Shown here one piece after another: positions 24,094-33,462 of a stretch of 51,515 nucleotides of DNA. Source of the stretch: Flavobacteriales bacterium (GTDB lineage Bacteria > Bacteroidota > Bacteroidia > Flavobacteriales_D > Crocinitomicaceae); assembly GCA_947449575.1 (NCBI GenBank), contig CANFRV010000025.1, forward strand, positions 1 through 51,515, written 5' to 3'. The position numbers were made by a program, and so were the translations under genes. Numbering within the stretch: the stretch's first letter is position 1; the number at the start of each line of letters is the position of its first letter. The notes beneath the pieces are model-generated. The model was not told where the DNA came from. It saw nothing but the letters and a program-made list of their open reading frames with translations, and searched no databases.

Positions 24094-25424
24094 TACTTCT
24101 TTTTTTTAGATGGATATTCCGTTTTTACTTCCTTATAGTAATCTTGTGGAAAACCATTGATATTTCTCCACAACTCATACCAAATAGGAACATCTTTCAA
24201 TAATGTAATACCTTGTGCCCCACTCCCAATACGAAGTTGAGCAGGCCATTTTCTATCATTTTCATCTTCAGAAACCAATACTCTAAACATCCCGTTATCA
24301 CTTATTGCATTTTCAAAAGCAACGATTTTTCCTCCAAAAGTACCGTAACTGTTATTAGGCCAACCGCTAAAAACAATGGAAGGAAAACCATCAAACATGA
24401 ATCGAACTTTTTGACCGATATTAATCAAAGGTAGATCGACTGGTCTTACAAACATTTCAACTGCATAATTCTTTTTATCTGGAACAATTACTACAATAGA
24501 TTCACCATCTTTGATTATTTCTCCAATTCCAGATTTTTTAGCTTGTACAATTTGACCGGATTGAGGAGCTAAAATAAGATACATTCCATTTCGGATCGTA
24601 TAATTCGCGACTGAATTTTCTAATTTAGCAACCTCACCTTCACTTAAGGAAATTTGACTCATACTTTGAAATCGTTCTCCTTCAGCCTTACTAATTTTCT
24701 CCGTATATTCTTGTTGGACACTGTTTTTTTCGAGTTTATTGTTCAATAACTCTTGCTTTGTTTGTGCAATTTTATTTTCTACAATTATCTGTTTAGAAAA
24801 AGCATTCTGAAAAGAAACATTCCTTTGTTGGAGCTGAGTTTGAGACACCAAGCCTTCGTTAAACATTTTTTCTTGTCGTTCATATTGATCTTTTGCAAGC
24901 TCAAACTCATTTTTAACTGCGGCCAATTCCGCTAATTCTGCCGACAACTTGCTCTTTAACTGCCCTAATTTATTATCTAACTGGTCAGATTTTAACTGTT
25001 TTGCTAATACAAGTGCTTCAATTTGAGCGTTAGAAGAAGTAATCTTGCTTTTATAAAACTCTAGACTACCTTTCTTAGCATCTACTTGTTGTTGGGTGCG
25101 TATTACCAAATTGGGATCTAAATACTCACCTTTTACTTCCGCTAGTTGTAAAAGAGTATCTCCTTTTTTAACAAAATCACCTTCCTTTACCCACCATTTT
25201 ACAATTTTACCTGGGATCGGAGAATTTAAATCTTGCGGTCTTTGTTCTTGATAAAGCGTTGTAATTGTACCTTTTGATTTAATATTTTGCGTCCATGGTA
25301 AAAATAAAAAAAGTATAAGAAGTGAAATTATTCCCCAAAACCAAAACTTAATTTTGCTAGGTTTCCCATTTCTATAAATTTTATCAAAAGACTGCAATGT
25401 GACCTTATATCTGCTTCCCTCCAT
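24093..25424 (-). CDS. HlyD-family periplasmic adaptor
   Basis: 443 residues: one N-terminal membrane helix (about 27-44), a lipoyl-like half (GKIVKWWVKEGDFVKKGDTLLQL near 80-105), a long coiled coil (about 115-270, rich in KNEFELAKDQYERQEKMF) and the return lipoyl half plus beta-barrel (LILAPQSGQIVQAKKSGIGEIIKDGE). It bridges the inner-membrane ABC protein and the TolC-like duct. It lies 2 bases after the ABC gene stop, so the three genes form one operon. Confidence 0.88.
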   Translation of the reverse strand: MEGSRYKVTLQSFDKIYRNGKPSKIKFWFWGIISLLILFLFLPWTQNIKSKGTITTLYQEQRPQDLNSPIPGKIVKWWVKEGDFVKKGDTLLQLAEVKGEYLDPNLVIRTQQQVDAKKGSLEFYKSKITSSNAQIEALVLAKQLKSDQLDNKLGQLKSKLSAELAELAAVKNEFELAKDQYERQEKMFNEGLVSQTQLQQRNVSFQNAFSKQIIVENKIAQTKQELLNNKLEKNSVQQEYTEKISKAEGERFQSMSQISLSEGEVAKLENSVANYTIRNGMYLILAPQSGQIVQAKKSGIGEIIKDGESIVVIVPDKKNYAVEMFVRPVDLPLINIGQKVRFMFDGFPSIVFSGWPNNSYGTFGGKIVAFENAISDNGMFRVLVSEDENDRKWPAQLRIGSGAQGITLLKDVPIWYELWRNINGFPQDYYKEVKTEYPSKKKK

Positions 25425-25426
25425 GA

Positions 25427-27094
25427 TTAAAAATTTGAACCAATAGTAATATTTTTATTTTCAATTTTCAACTGCATTGTCGCTTTAGCCAGTAGCTTTG
25501 AATTATTTGAAACAATAATAATCGTTGTCGTATTGAGACTAGTCAAATAATCAACAATTCTAACTTGATCATCTTCGTCAAATCCTTTCAAAGGATCATC
25601 CAACAAAAGAAGATTTGAAGAACCTGCCAATGCACGAAGTAATAATGTTTTTTGAACAGTCGTTGAAGATAATTTCAGGCCTTGAGGATCTAACATCGTT
25701 TCAAAACCATTTTTAAATGAATTTGCAAAATCTGTAAAACCTAATTCTGTCGCTAATTTAACAATAGTATGAGGCAAAACATCTTTTCTCCCCATGCTAA
25801 TATTTTCTATCAGAGTACCCGAAAAGATTTCATTTTGATTCAAATAAATTCCCGTACATTTTCTCAGCGAAATTAAATCGTAATTTGAAATTGGAATGCC
25901 ATTAATTAAAACACCCCCGTCATCATTTAAATAATTTCCGCAAAAAATATTTAGTAAAGATGTCTTTCCTGCGCCTTCTTGCCCAGAAATAAGTACAAAA
26001 CTATTGGATGGGATACTGAAATTTGACTTTTCGAAAAGAGTTTTACCATACGGAAAAGTAAAACCAAAATCAACCATTTCTAATTTAGAACCACTTTCTA
26101 TGTTACTGTATTTTAATGTTCCATTTTTTTCGCTTTCTAATTCTGTAACCGAAGCTAATTTTTCCAATCCCGTTATTACATCGTACACATTATCTAAATT
26201 CCCAATCAATTTTTCGACAGCACCAATAATAGAAAGAATCACAATCTCAGCAGCTATAAATTCTCCAACATTTAAAATTTGATGCAACAAAAGATAGGTT
26301 CCAACAACCAACATTGTCAAAGTAATTAATACTTTCAATAATACAAGTGACCGATATTGAAATAGTAAAACTCTAAAATACGCAGTTCTAGCGGTTAAAT
26401 AACCTACCACATTTTCATCCGTTTTATGCAAATTCATATGAGTTCCATGTCTAAACTTGAAAGATTTAATCATTCTCGTCATTTCTCCAAACCAGGCAAC
26501 AACAGCATATTTATTCCTACTTTCTTCCATACTTGTTGTCCACCCCTTTCTGCTCGTCATTCTCAATATTACATACAACGTGGAAATTAATAGTAATCCA
26601 AAAACACTAAAAATTGGATGATAAAACGTTAATAACAATAAACCAAATACAATTTGAATACTTGCAATAGGAATATCCAATAATATTTTTGATATTCCTT
26701 TTTGAACAGCCACAGCATCAAAAAATCTGTTAACTTTCTCTGGTAAATAATAACTACTAGCTTTTAAAATATCAATTTGTGGAATTTTATCTGAAAAATC
26801 AAATGCATATCTAGTAAAGATTCTTTGCTGTATTTTTTCGATAATCTTCATTTGGTTGACTTGCAGAACTCCAACCAATAAAACCCCTAATACAACAATA
26901 AAAATTAGAACATATATGGAAGTTACCATTGATGCGCCTAATACAAAACTAATAATTGCCTGAACACCTAAAGGGACACTCAATTGAACTAATCCACTTA
27001 AAATCGCGTAAAAATAGATGGACATAATCTCCTTTTTATCTAGCGCAACAAGATTAAGTAATCGTTTTATTGGATTTATCTTTTCCATTACCAT
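25427..27094 (-). CDS. ABC exporter, fused permease and degenerate ATPase
   Basis: 555 residues: six membrane helices (about 1-310) of the type I exporter fold and a C-terminal nucleotide-binding domain. Walker A is GQEGAGKT (G371-T378, K377) and the Q-loop is present (LNQNEIF). The other motifs are off: the signature reads LSSTT (475-479) instead of LSGGQ, Walker B ends in Asp (D499-D500) instead of the catalytic Glu, and the switch His is N530. No peptidase domain precedes it. It could hydrolyse ATP slowly or work with a partner ATPase elsewhere. With HlyD and TolC it forms a tripartite exporter, probably for a small molecule or peptide. Cargo is unknown. Confidence 0.85.
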   Translation of the reverse strand: MVMEKINPIKRLLNLVALDKKEIMSIYFYAILSGLVQLSVPLGVQAIISFVLGASMVTSIYVLIFIVVLGVLLVGVLQVNQMKIIEKIQQRIFTRYAFDFSDKIPQIDILKASSYYLPEKVNRFFDAVAVQKGISKILLDIPIASIQIVFGLLLLTFYHPIFSVFGLLLISTLYVILRMTSRKGWTTSMEESRNKYAVVAWFGEMTRMIKSFKFRHGTHMNLHKTDENVVGYLTARTAYFRVLLFQYRSLVLLKVLITLTMLVVGTYLLLHQILNVGEFIAAEIVILSIIGAVEKLIGNLDNVYDVITGLEKLASVTELESEKNGTLKYSNIESGSKLEMVDFGFTFPYGKTLFEKSNFSIPSNSFVLISGQEGAGKTSLLNIFCGNYLNDDGGVLINGIPISNYDLISLRKCTGIYLNQNEIFSGTLIENISMGRKDVLPHTIVKLATELGFTDFANSFKNGFETMLDPQGLKLSSTTVQKTLLLRALAGSSNLLLLDDPLKGFDEDDQVRIVDYLTSLNTTTIIIVSNNSKLLAKATMQLKIENKNITIGSNF

Positions 27095-27121
27095 TAATTT
27101 TTATGCAAAACTACAAATAAA

Positions 27122-27134
27122 ATAGTAATACTAT
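27122..27134. promoter_or_regulatory. Palindrome between divergent exporter and TetR genes
   Basis: ATAGTA-A-TACTAT is a perfect 13-base palindrome about midway between the ABC gene start (27094) and the TetR ATG (27217). A TetR operator is the obvious reading, not demonstrated. Confidence 0.45.
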
Positions 27135-27194
27135 CATTTATAATTTTTTTATTTTATTTTTTTAACAGTTACTTTAAATATTGATATTTTATAG

Positions 27195-27202
27195 TACCTT
27201 TG
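27195..27202 (+). promoter_or_regulatory. -7 box of the TetR gene
   Basis: TACCTTTG fits TAnnTTTG and lies 15 bases before the ATG at 27217. No TTTG at -33 is visible. Its position makes a near-leaderless transcript likely. Confidence 0.5.
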
Positions 27203-27216
27203 CTAAAATATATAAT

Positions 27217-27888
27217 ATGGATTTTCAAGTATCTTTTACTGTTAATGAAAAATTATTTCTGCGAAATCCTGACTCAAGTGCGCTTGGAAAAAAAATCGTG
27301 AAATATGGGATTGAGCTAATTCATGAAATTGGTTTTGAACATTTTACCTTTAAAAAACTGGCCATTCAAGTGGAAACAACTGAAGCATCTATTTACAGGT
27401 ATTTTGAAAACAAACATCGATTATTGCTTTATATTTTAAATTGGTATTGGTCATACATGGAGTTTTTAGTTGATTATACTTTAAAAAACATTCAAGACCC
27501 AAAAACTAAATTGGAAATTATTCTCAACTTATTATCAAAAGATTTAGGTGAAAATTCAGGAATACTTCAATATAATATCAATGCACTCAATCAAATTGTC
27601 ATTTCCGAAAGCAGTAAAGCATATTTGGTAAAAGAAATAAGTGATATAAATAAAGATCAAGTTTTTAAGCCATATAAAGATTTATGCGCAAAAATTGCTA
27701 CTGTAATTACTGAGTATAATCCTTCTTATAAGTTCCCTAGATCGTTAAGCAGTACTTTAATTGAAACCTCCCACAGCCAACATTACTTTGCTGAAAACTT
27801 ACCTAGATTAACTGATCTAGGAACTGAAAAACCTCAAAAATTCACCTTGTTGTTTCTCCAAAATTTAACATTTGAGCTATTGAAATAA
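27217..27888 (+). CDS. TetR/AcrR family transcriptional regulator
   Basis: 223 residues when started at the ATG at 27217 (an upstream in-frame ATG at 27181 would read through the promoter box). The helix-turn-helix at about 44-66 (TFKKLAIQVETTEASIYRYFENKH) is the TetR signature, and the remaining helices form a ligand-binding domain of low similarity to anything I know. It is divergent from the ABC-HlyD-TolC operon with palindromic DNA between, so it probably represses that exporter and itself until an inducer binds. Confidence 0.85.
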   Translation: MDFQVSFTVNEKLFLRNPDSSALGKKIVKYGIELIHEIGFEHFTFKKLAIQVETTEASIYRYFENKHRLLLYILNWYWSYMEFLVDYTLKNIQDPKTKLEIILNLLSKDLGENSGILQYNINALNQIVISESSKAYLVKEISDINKDQVFKPYKDLCAKIATVITEYNPSYKFPRSLSSTLIETSHSQHYFAENLPRLTDLGTEKPQKFTLLFLQNLTFELLK

Positions 27889-28104
27889 GAATGTAGTATA
27901 TCTAGTTATCTAAATAGATGATAAGAAAAGTTTGTATTTTATTTCTGCATCTATATTTGAGATTTGAACCTTCTCATGGAATGCACTATAATTTAAGCTA
28001 TAATTTAATCAATTTAATCTCCTATAAAAAAAAGATTAGAGCCAGTTCAATAACAAAGGAATATCTTATTTAGTAAAAAATATTTTGACGGATAGAACTA
28101 AAAC

Positions 28105-28138
28105 AAAAAAGCGCCTTCGGAATTCCAAAGGCGCTTTT
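28105..28138 (-). terminator. Rho-independent terminator of the AAA+ gene
   Basis: A 7-bp GC-rich stem (28111-28117 with 28128-28134, GCGCCTT/AAGGCGC) extended by A-T pairs. On the minus strand it is followed by six T (28105-28110). It lies 22 bases after the stop of the AAA+ gene. Confidence 0.85.
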
Positions 28139-28159
28139 GTATTAATTAACTACTCTTTT

Positions 28160-29620
28160 TTAATTATTTCCGTAATACTGCTTGTTTAGTCCTACTGAAT
28201 CGAATGAAAACGCTTTTTCGCTTTCGGTTTTATCTAGTTTATTGCTAATCGACAAACTCCAGATAACAAGTTCCATATAGAACAGGCGATCTTGCCCTTC
28301 TACATTTGGATTGTATTCATCTACCAATTTACACAATGGCTCAATCTGATTGAGTGAATTATTGAAGTCAGCATCCGTATCTGTATAATTCAATTCTAGC
28401 ACATTTTTTTCGAACCAATTTATAATATCTGAATAAGTTGTTTTCACTCCTTCTTTTTCCAATTTTGGAATGTGTGGGAACGTTTTTTCAAATTCAGTAA
28501 TAATTGCCTGATCGATTAACATTTTAGCCACTTCAGCAGCTCCCTCTTGTTCCCCTTCGTACACCAGTTCAATTTTTCCGGTGATGGATGGAATGATCGA
28601 AACAAAATCAACCAAACGAATGGCTGTTTTTTCTGCTCCTGTTTCAATTAAACGCAATTTTGCAGCCGCTATCAGGTTTTCCATTGCACTGATTGTTAAT
28701 CGCGCACTTACGCCACTTTTAGCATCTACATATTCGCTGTTACGTGCTTCAAAAGCAACTTGTTCCAGTAAATCTCTTGCGGTATTACAAATTGTTATAC
28801 TTTCTTTGTCCTTCTCCGAAATTTTTGCTTCCTGTTCCGTAATTTTTCTAGCTAATTCAATTGACTTTGGATAATGGGTAAAAATCTGTGACCCGATTCG
28901 ATCTTTTAACGGCGTTACAATACTTCCTCTATTGGTGTAATCTTCTGGATTCGCTGTAAATATAAATTGAATATCTAACGGCATTCGCAATTGAAAACCT
29001 CGAATTTGTATGTCTCCTTCTTGTAAAATATTGAACAAGGAAACTTGTATTCTCGCTTGTAAATCAGGAAGTTCGTTTAGAACGAAAATACAACGGTTCG
29101 CGCGCGGAATCATTCCATAATGCAAAACACGTTCGTCTGAATATGGTAATTTTAACGTAGCTGCTTTAATTGGATCGATATCTCCAATCAAATCGGATAC
29201 ATTTACATCTGGAGTCGCTAATTTTTCAAAAAATCGTTCCGAACGATGTACCCAAGAAATAGGCGTATCATCTCCTTTTTCAGCCAATACATCTTTGCTG
29301 TATTTGGAAATAGGATGAAAAGGACTATCGTTAATTTCAGAACCTTTCACAATTGGCATGTATTCGTCTAATAATTCAACCATATTGCGGGCAATTCTCG
29401 TTTTTGCCTGACCTCGTAATCCCAATAAATTGATGTGATGTCCAGCAAGAATTGCTTTTTTCAATTGCGGCACAACGGTATCTTCGTATCCCCACAATCC
29501 TTGAAAAACGGTTTCTTTTGCTTTAATTTTTCTCGAAAGATTTGCTTGCATCTCTTCGCTGATAGATTGGTCTTTGTATCCTGAATCTTTTAATTCTTTG
29601 AATGTGATTTCTTTTTTCAT
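28160..29620 (-). CDS. MoxR/ChlI-like AAA+ ATPase
   Basis: 486 residues. Walker A is GLRGQAKT (G67-T74) after NLL. The Walker B block reads CIFVLNELPDLQARIQVSLFNILQEGDI, with Asn where Asp is usual but the catalytic Glu kept. The sensor region (FTANPEDYTNRGSIVTPLKDRIGSQIFTHYP) and the helical lid follow. Such MoxR/magnesium-chelatase-type ATPases work with a VWA partner as chaperones that activate or remodel other proteins or insert cofactors. The VWA gene lies 22 bases upstream in the same operon, which supports that pairing. The substrate is unknown. Confidence 0.85.
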   Translation of the reverse strand: MKKEITFKELKDSGYKDQSISEEMQANLSRKIKAKETVFQGLWGYEDTVVPQLKKAILAGHHINLLGLRGQAKTRIARNMVELLDEYMPIVKGSEINDSPFHPISKYSKDVLAEKGDDTPISWVHRSERFFEKLATPDVNVSDLIGDIDPIKAATLKLPYSDERVLHYGMIPRANRCIFVLNELPDLQARIQVSLFNILQEGDIQIRGFQLRMPLDIQFIFTANPEDYTNRGSIVTPLKDRIGSQIFTHYPKSIELARKITEQEAKISEKDKESITICNTARDLLEQVAFEARNSEYVDAKSGVSARLTISAMENLIAAAKLRLIETGAEKTAIRLVDFVSIIPSITGKIELVYEGEQEGAAEVAKMLIDQAIITEFEKTFPHIPKLEKEGVKTTYSDIINWFEKNVLELNYTDTDADFNNSLNQIEPLCKLVDEYNPNVEGQDRLFYMELVIWSLSISNKLDKTESEKAFSFDSVGLNKQYYGNN

Positions 29621-29642
29621 GTTGTTTCTTTTGATACGTTTA

Positions 29643-30785
29643 TTAAATTCTTTTCACTCTGTTTTTTTCGTAATCTTCAAATATCATTTGTCCCAAACCA
29701 GATAGACCAGTTAAGAATGCTTTCCCTTTATTTTGCGAAGTAAACAATTCCACAAATTTCCTCAAATAAGGATCTTGGGCAATCATAAATGTGGTGATAG
29801 GAATTTTTAATTTTCGGGCTTGTGCCGCTTTATTTAAACATTGTCCTACTATCATTTCATCCAAACCGTTGCTATTTTTATAAAATTCACCATTGGGTAA
29901 TTTAACACAACTTGGTTTACCGTCTGTAATCATGAAGATTTGTTTGTTGGTATTTCGTTTTCTTCGTAAAATATCCATTGCTAATTCTAAACCTGCCACA
30001 GTGTTTGTGTGATAAGGTCCTACTTGTAAATACGGTAAATCTTTTACTTTGATGGGCCATGCTTCGTTTCCGAAAACGATAATATCGATCGTATCTTTTG
30101 GGTATTTCCGATTGATTAATTCCACCAAAGCCATAGCGACTTTTTTTGCCGGTGTGATGCGATCTTCCCCATACAAAATCATCGAGTGACTAATATCAAT
30201 CATCAAAACAGTGCTCATTTGTGCTTTGTGTTTTGTCTCTTCAACTATTAGATCATTCTCAGTGAGTTTAAGGTCTGAAATTCCGTGATTTATCTGCGCG
30301 TTTTTTAAACTTTCGGTCATGTTGACCAAGGCAAGATCATCTCCGTATTGAAACGATCGGCTGTCTCCATCCCGCTCATCCCCCACTCCTATTTTTGATG
30401 TTCTGTGGTTTCCAATTCCGCTTTTTTTCAGTTTACCGAAAATTTGGTCCAATGCAAATTCACGCAGTGCAGATTCCATTTTTGCAGTCAGCAAGTTCTT
30501 CCCTTTTCCTTTGCCAGCATTTCCATCTTTAGGATCGATTTCTTCTTTGATATAGCCTCGTTTCTTAAGATCTTCCTCAAAATCAGCTAACGAGTATTCA
30601 TCGGTGAAAATAGAATACTCTTTGTCCAGAACGTCCAGCCATTCAAAGGCTTCTTCCACATTTCCGGAAGTGTGTGTCAGCAATTCTTTAAAGACATCAA
30701 ATACTCTATCAAAATGAGCGATTTCTTTTGGAACGTGTTTGCTGAAAATAAATCCTTTCCCTAAATCAAATTGAATTCCTTTCAT
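29643..30785 (-). CDS. VWA-domain protein, partner of the AAA+ ATPase
   Basis: 380 residues. A helical N-terminal part with a Gly/Lys-rich linker (about 88-97) precedes a von Willebrand factor A domain starting near residue 185. Its metal-ion-dependent adhesion site is DISHS (D197, S199, S201), and the later MITDGKPSC carries the third-loop Asp. The domain order and neighbourhood match the MoxR-VWA pairs known from many bacteria. It is cytoplasmic (no signal peptide, no membrane helix). Confidence 0.85.
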   Translation of the reverse strand: MKGIQFDLGKGFIFSKHVPKEIAHFDRVFDVFKELLTHTSGNVEEAFEWLDVLDKEYSIFTDEYSLADFEEDLKKRGYIKEEIDPKDGNAGKGKGKNLLTAKMESALREFALDQIFGKLKKSGIGNHRTSKIGVGDERDGDSRSFQYGDDLALVNMTESLKNAQINHGISDLKLTENDLIVEETKHKAQMSTVLMIDISHSMILYGEDRITPAKKVAMALVELINRKYPKDTIDIIVFGNEAWPIKVKDLPYLQVGPYHTNTVAGLELAMDILRRKRNTNKQIFMITDGKPSCVKLPNGEFYKNSNGLDEMIVGQCLNKAAQARKLKIPITTFMIAQDPYLRKFVELFTSQNKGKAFLTGLSGLGQMIFEDYEKNRVKRI

Positions 30786-31201
30786 CTTATTTTTTTTATA
30801 GTGCTAATGAACCATCTTTTTTTTATCAAATCAACAATTTCCCCAAGATTCAATTTGACCAAGAGCAGAAATTAACTCCCTCCCTTTTTTTCTATTAAAC
30901 AGTATTCCACTCTTGCAGGGGCTTCTTGATAGAATTCACAATCAATACATCTTCAACCACTTCCATCAATTGCGCTTATTTATAGAATGAGATTAATAAC
31001 ATTATTTGTCTAGATATCAAATTTACTACAAATTCTAACCTTAAAAGTAATAAGTTAATTTGAAGTATTGATTAACGAAGTGATAAATTATTAATCAATT
31101 ACGATAAATTTTTGAAGTAATTTAGGGGTATTATTTTGGAAAACTTTTTTCTTTTCGTTGTATCCCAAATACCACCTCTTTAATTCACAGTCAGCACCAA
31201 T
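30786..31201. other. Intergenic region upstream of the VWA gene
   Basis: 416 bases without a clear gene. It contains a short minus-strand frame at 30895-30966 (24 codons) with a faint antitoxin-like ending (see findings) and AT-rich DNA. No promoter match or hairpin stood out. Confidence 0.35.
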
Positions 31202-32032
31202 TTATTTTTTTGAAATCAGTTGCTGTGTATTCATTTTATAGGTTGGGTCACCTAAGTATGCGACCTCATAGCCTTTTGGGCTTAGTATTTTCTTCACAGT
31301 AGTGACTCCATTTGTGGTTCTAGTAACAGTTGATATCCCACCACCTTTATTGGATAGGACACCAATTTTATAGCACCCATTTAATCGTTTTTCATTGAGT
31401 AGTTGATTTCGTTCAATGTGATTCCAGTCGGAAGATAGAGCTATAAATGATTCTTCAAGTGTTTTATTATCAAATAATTGCTTCAATAAAGACACAATAC
31501 CTCCTGAATAATTACTTGCATAATAGGCTACTCCTCCTGCCAGTAAAAAAGGAAGGGAAGAACCAACTATTCGCTTATTGGCTTCGGTAATTCCTATGTC
31601 TTTAATATCTCCTGCAGATGAACCAGCACCGCCACAAACGGAAGAAAATAGAATGATCGGTTTATTTTTGAATTTCAATTCAGAAGCAATTCTCTGCCCT
31701 GAGATAAATTCTCCAATTACAATACCACCAAACCCGCCGTCTATGCCTAATTCCGTGCCATGTCCTCGATATAAGAAAATTGAAGCATTAATAGAGGCCT
31801 TTTTGATGGCTTCCCAATTATTACTTTCATTGTAAAATTTGGTTACTTTAAAATTTTGAGATTCTAAGTATCCAGCTATTTCATTTAAGTTGCTGACTAC
31901 CTCCGCATGATCACCTATGGAAGATCCAATTATGAAAACAGCTTCTCTTTGGGGAATATTTGATGCTTTTACTTGCGCTATTGCAGATGAGAAAACACAT
32001 ACAGTAAAAACCAACATTGAAATCGTTTTCAT
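31202..32032 (-). CDS. Secreted caspase-fold protein (gingipain/CHAT-like)
   Basis: 276 residues with a signal peptide (MKTISMLVFTVCVFSSAIAQ). The mature part shows the two marks of clan CD cysteine peptidases: a His-Gly after a hydrophobic strand (IFLYRGHGT, H91) and a Cys after the next core strand (IILFSSVCGGAG, C133). An ending YLGDPTYKM recalls the conserved GDP segment of C25 (gingipain) proteins. This suggests a small secreted peptidase, or inactive relative, of the C25/CHAT group. Protein length is at the bare core domain. No T9SS sorting tail is seen. Substrate unknown. Confidence 0.65.
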   Translation of the reverse strand: MKTISMLVFTVCVFSSAIAQVKASNIPQREAVFIIGSSIGDHAEVVSNLNEIAGYLESQNFKVTKFYNESNNWEAIKKASINASIFLYRGHGTELGIDGGFGGIVIGEFISGQRIASELKFKNKPIILFSSVCGGAGSSAGDIKDIGITEANKRIVGSSLPFLLAGGVAYYASNYSGGIVSLLKQLFDNKTLEESFIALSSDWNHIERNQLLNEKRLNGCYKIGVLSNKGGGISTVTRTTNGVTTVKKILSPKGYEVAYLGDPTYKMNTQQLISKK

Positions 32033-32259
32033 AACATTTGAATTTAATTAATAATTGAAAATCGAAGTAATGTTGTTTCATGCAAGATATTTAGGAGTAT
32101 AATTGCATTTTAGTAAATAGGTTACATTTATTTTTAAAATTCAATGGAATATATTGTTATTTTTAATTCGTGCGGAGAATAAAAGCAAGAATTTAAATTC
32201 AAGCTTAAAAGAATAATTTTAATGACAGAAAATCATCAATAAAGTGCTCGTATCTACTT

Positions 32260-33462
32260 TTATTTCTTTCTAGATAAAAGCACAGAACTATCCTTTATAT
32301 TTTCACATGGATAATTCCCAAAAACGTTAGATAGCCTATCAATTGTATAGACACTTTGTGAATTTGTGTTTGTTAACGCGATAATGCAGACAGTATCAGC
32401 GCGTAAAGTGGCATAGCACCCTCTATTTCCATGCCACCAACCCGTATGAAAAAAATATGAATCTTTGCCTTTCAGTTCAACAATTCTCATTCCTAAACCA
32501 TAATTTCTCATTCCTGTATTTTCGTAGCTATACCCTTTGTACATTTCCTTTTTTGAACTTGCACTTAAAAAATTATCTGAATAGGTGCCTACATCCATTT
32601 TTAGGAGATCTCGAACGGTACTATACATATTTTTATCACCGTAAATATTATCTAAATACGTAAATTCTTGCTTAGACATTTTTGAATTATAGGACTGAGA
32701 AACAGCTTCTTGATTCTTTGTGTTATCCATTATAAAACTTTGTGTCATTTTTAGTGGATCAAAGATCAAATCTTGCATTGCTTTCGGAAACTGCTTATTT
32801 GTTATTTTTTCAATAATCAGCGCCAAAAGAGTAAAATTCGTATTTGAGTAAGCAAATTTATGATCTGGTTTAAAATTTAGTGGGAATTTATTTTTTTTCA
32901 ATAATAATAAAAGGTCACGGTTTCTCAAAATTTTACCCTTCGGCCAACAATCAACTGAGAAATATCCATAATAGGGAATTCCACTTCTATGATTTAAGAG
33001 CATTCTAACTGAAATACCTTCGTAAGGTAGTTCGGGTAAAAAATTTCGAACATCCTCGTCTAAGAGTAATAATTTCTTATCAACTAAGCGCAAAATAGCC
33101 AAAGAAGTTGCTACTTTACTAATTGAAGCTAAATGTAATGGAGTTGTTTCTCCTATTTTAATATCCTTATTAAAATTTGAAAAACCATTGTATTTTTCAA
33201 AAATAACGGTTCCATTTTTTGCAACGAGAAACATTCCATTAAATTTATCTCCACCCAAATAATTGTCGTAGAAAAATTGCAATTTCTCTCTTTTTTCTTT
33301 CAAATAAATTTTTGATGGTATAGAAAAATCAGGAGCGAGTTTTCTTTTTAGATTTTTAGTACTTGGTTTATTTGTTTTATGTGAAAAATCACAGGAACTC
33401 AAAAACAAGTAAAAAAGTACTAATAAAAAGAGATTTTTTTTTGATTGTAAAAACATAATCAA
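32260..33462 (-). CDS. Lipoprotein serine hydrolase, beta-lactamase class C fold
   Basis: 400 residues with lipobox LSSC (C24). The motifs of the serine beta-lactamase/D-alanyl-D-alanine carboxypeptidase superfamily are present in order: SISK (S113, K116), YSN (near 206) and HTG (near 340, the KTG equivalent). These esterase/peptidase-like proteins act at the cell surface or in the periplasm on peptidoglycan fragments, esters or beta-lactams; the activity cannot be told from sequence. The leading MIM may start at M3. Confidence 0.85.
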   Translation of the reverse strand: MIMFLQSKKNLFLLVLFYLFLSSCDFSHKTNKPSTKNLKRKLAPDFSIPSKIYLKEKREKLQFFYDNYLGGDKFNGMFLVAKNGTVIFEKYNGFSNFNKDIKIGETTPLHLASISKVATSLAILRLVDKKLLLLDEDVRNFLPELPYEGISVRMLLNHRSGIPYYGYFSVDCWPKGKILRNRDLLLLLKKNKFPLNFKPDHKFAYSNTNFTLLALIIEKITNKQFPKAMQDLIFDPLKMTQSFIMDNTKNQEAVSQSYNSKMSKQEFTYLDNIYGDKNMYSTVRDLLKMDVGTYSDNFLSASSKKEMYKGYSYENTGMRNYGLGMRIVELKGKDSYFFHTGWWHGNRGCYATLRADTVCIIALTNTNSQSVYTIDRLSNVFGNYPCENIKDSSVLLSRKK

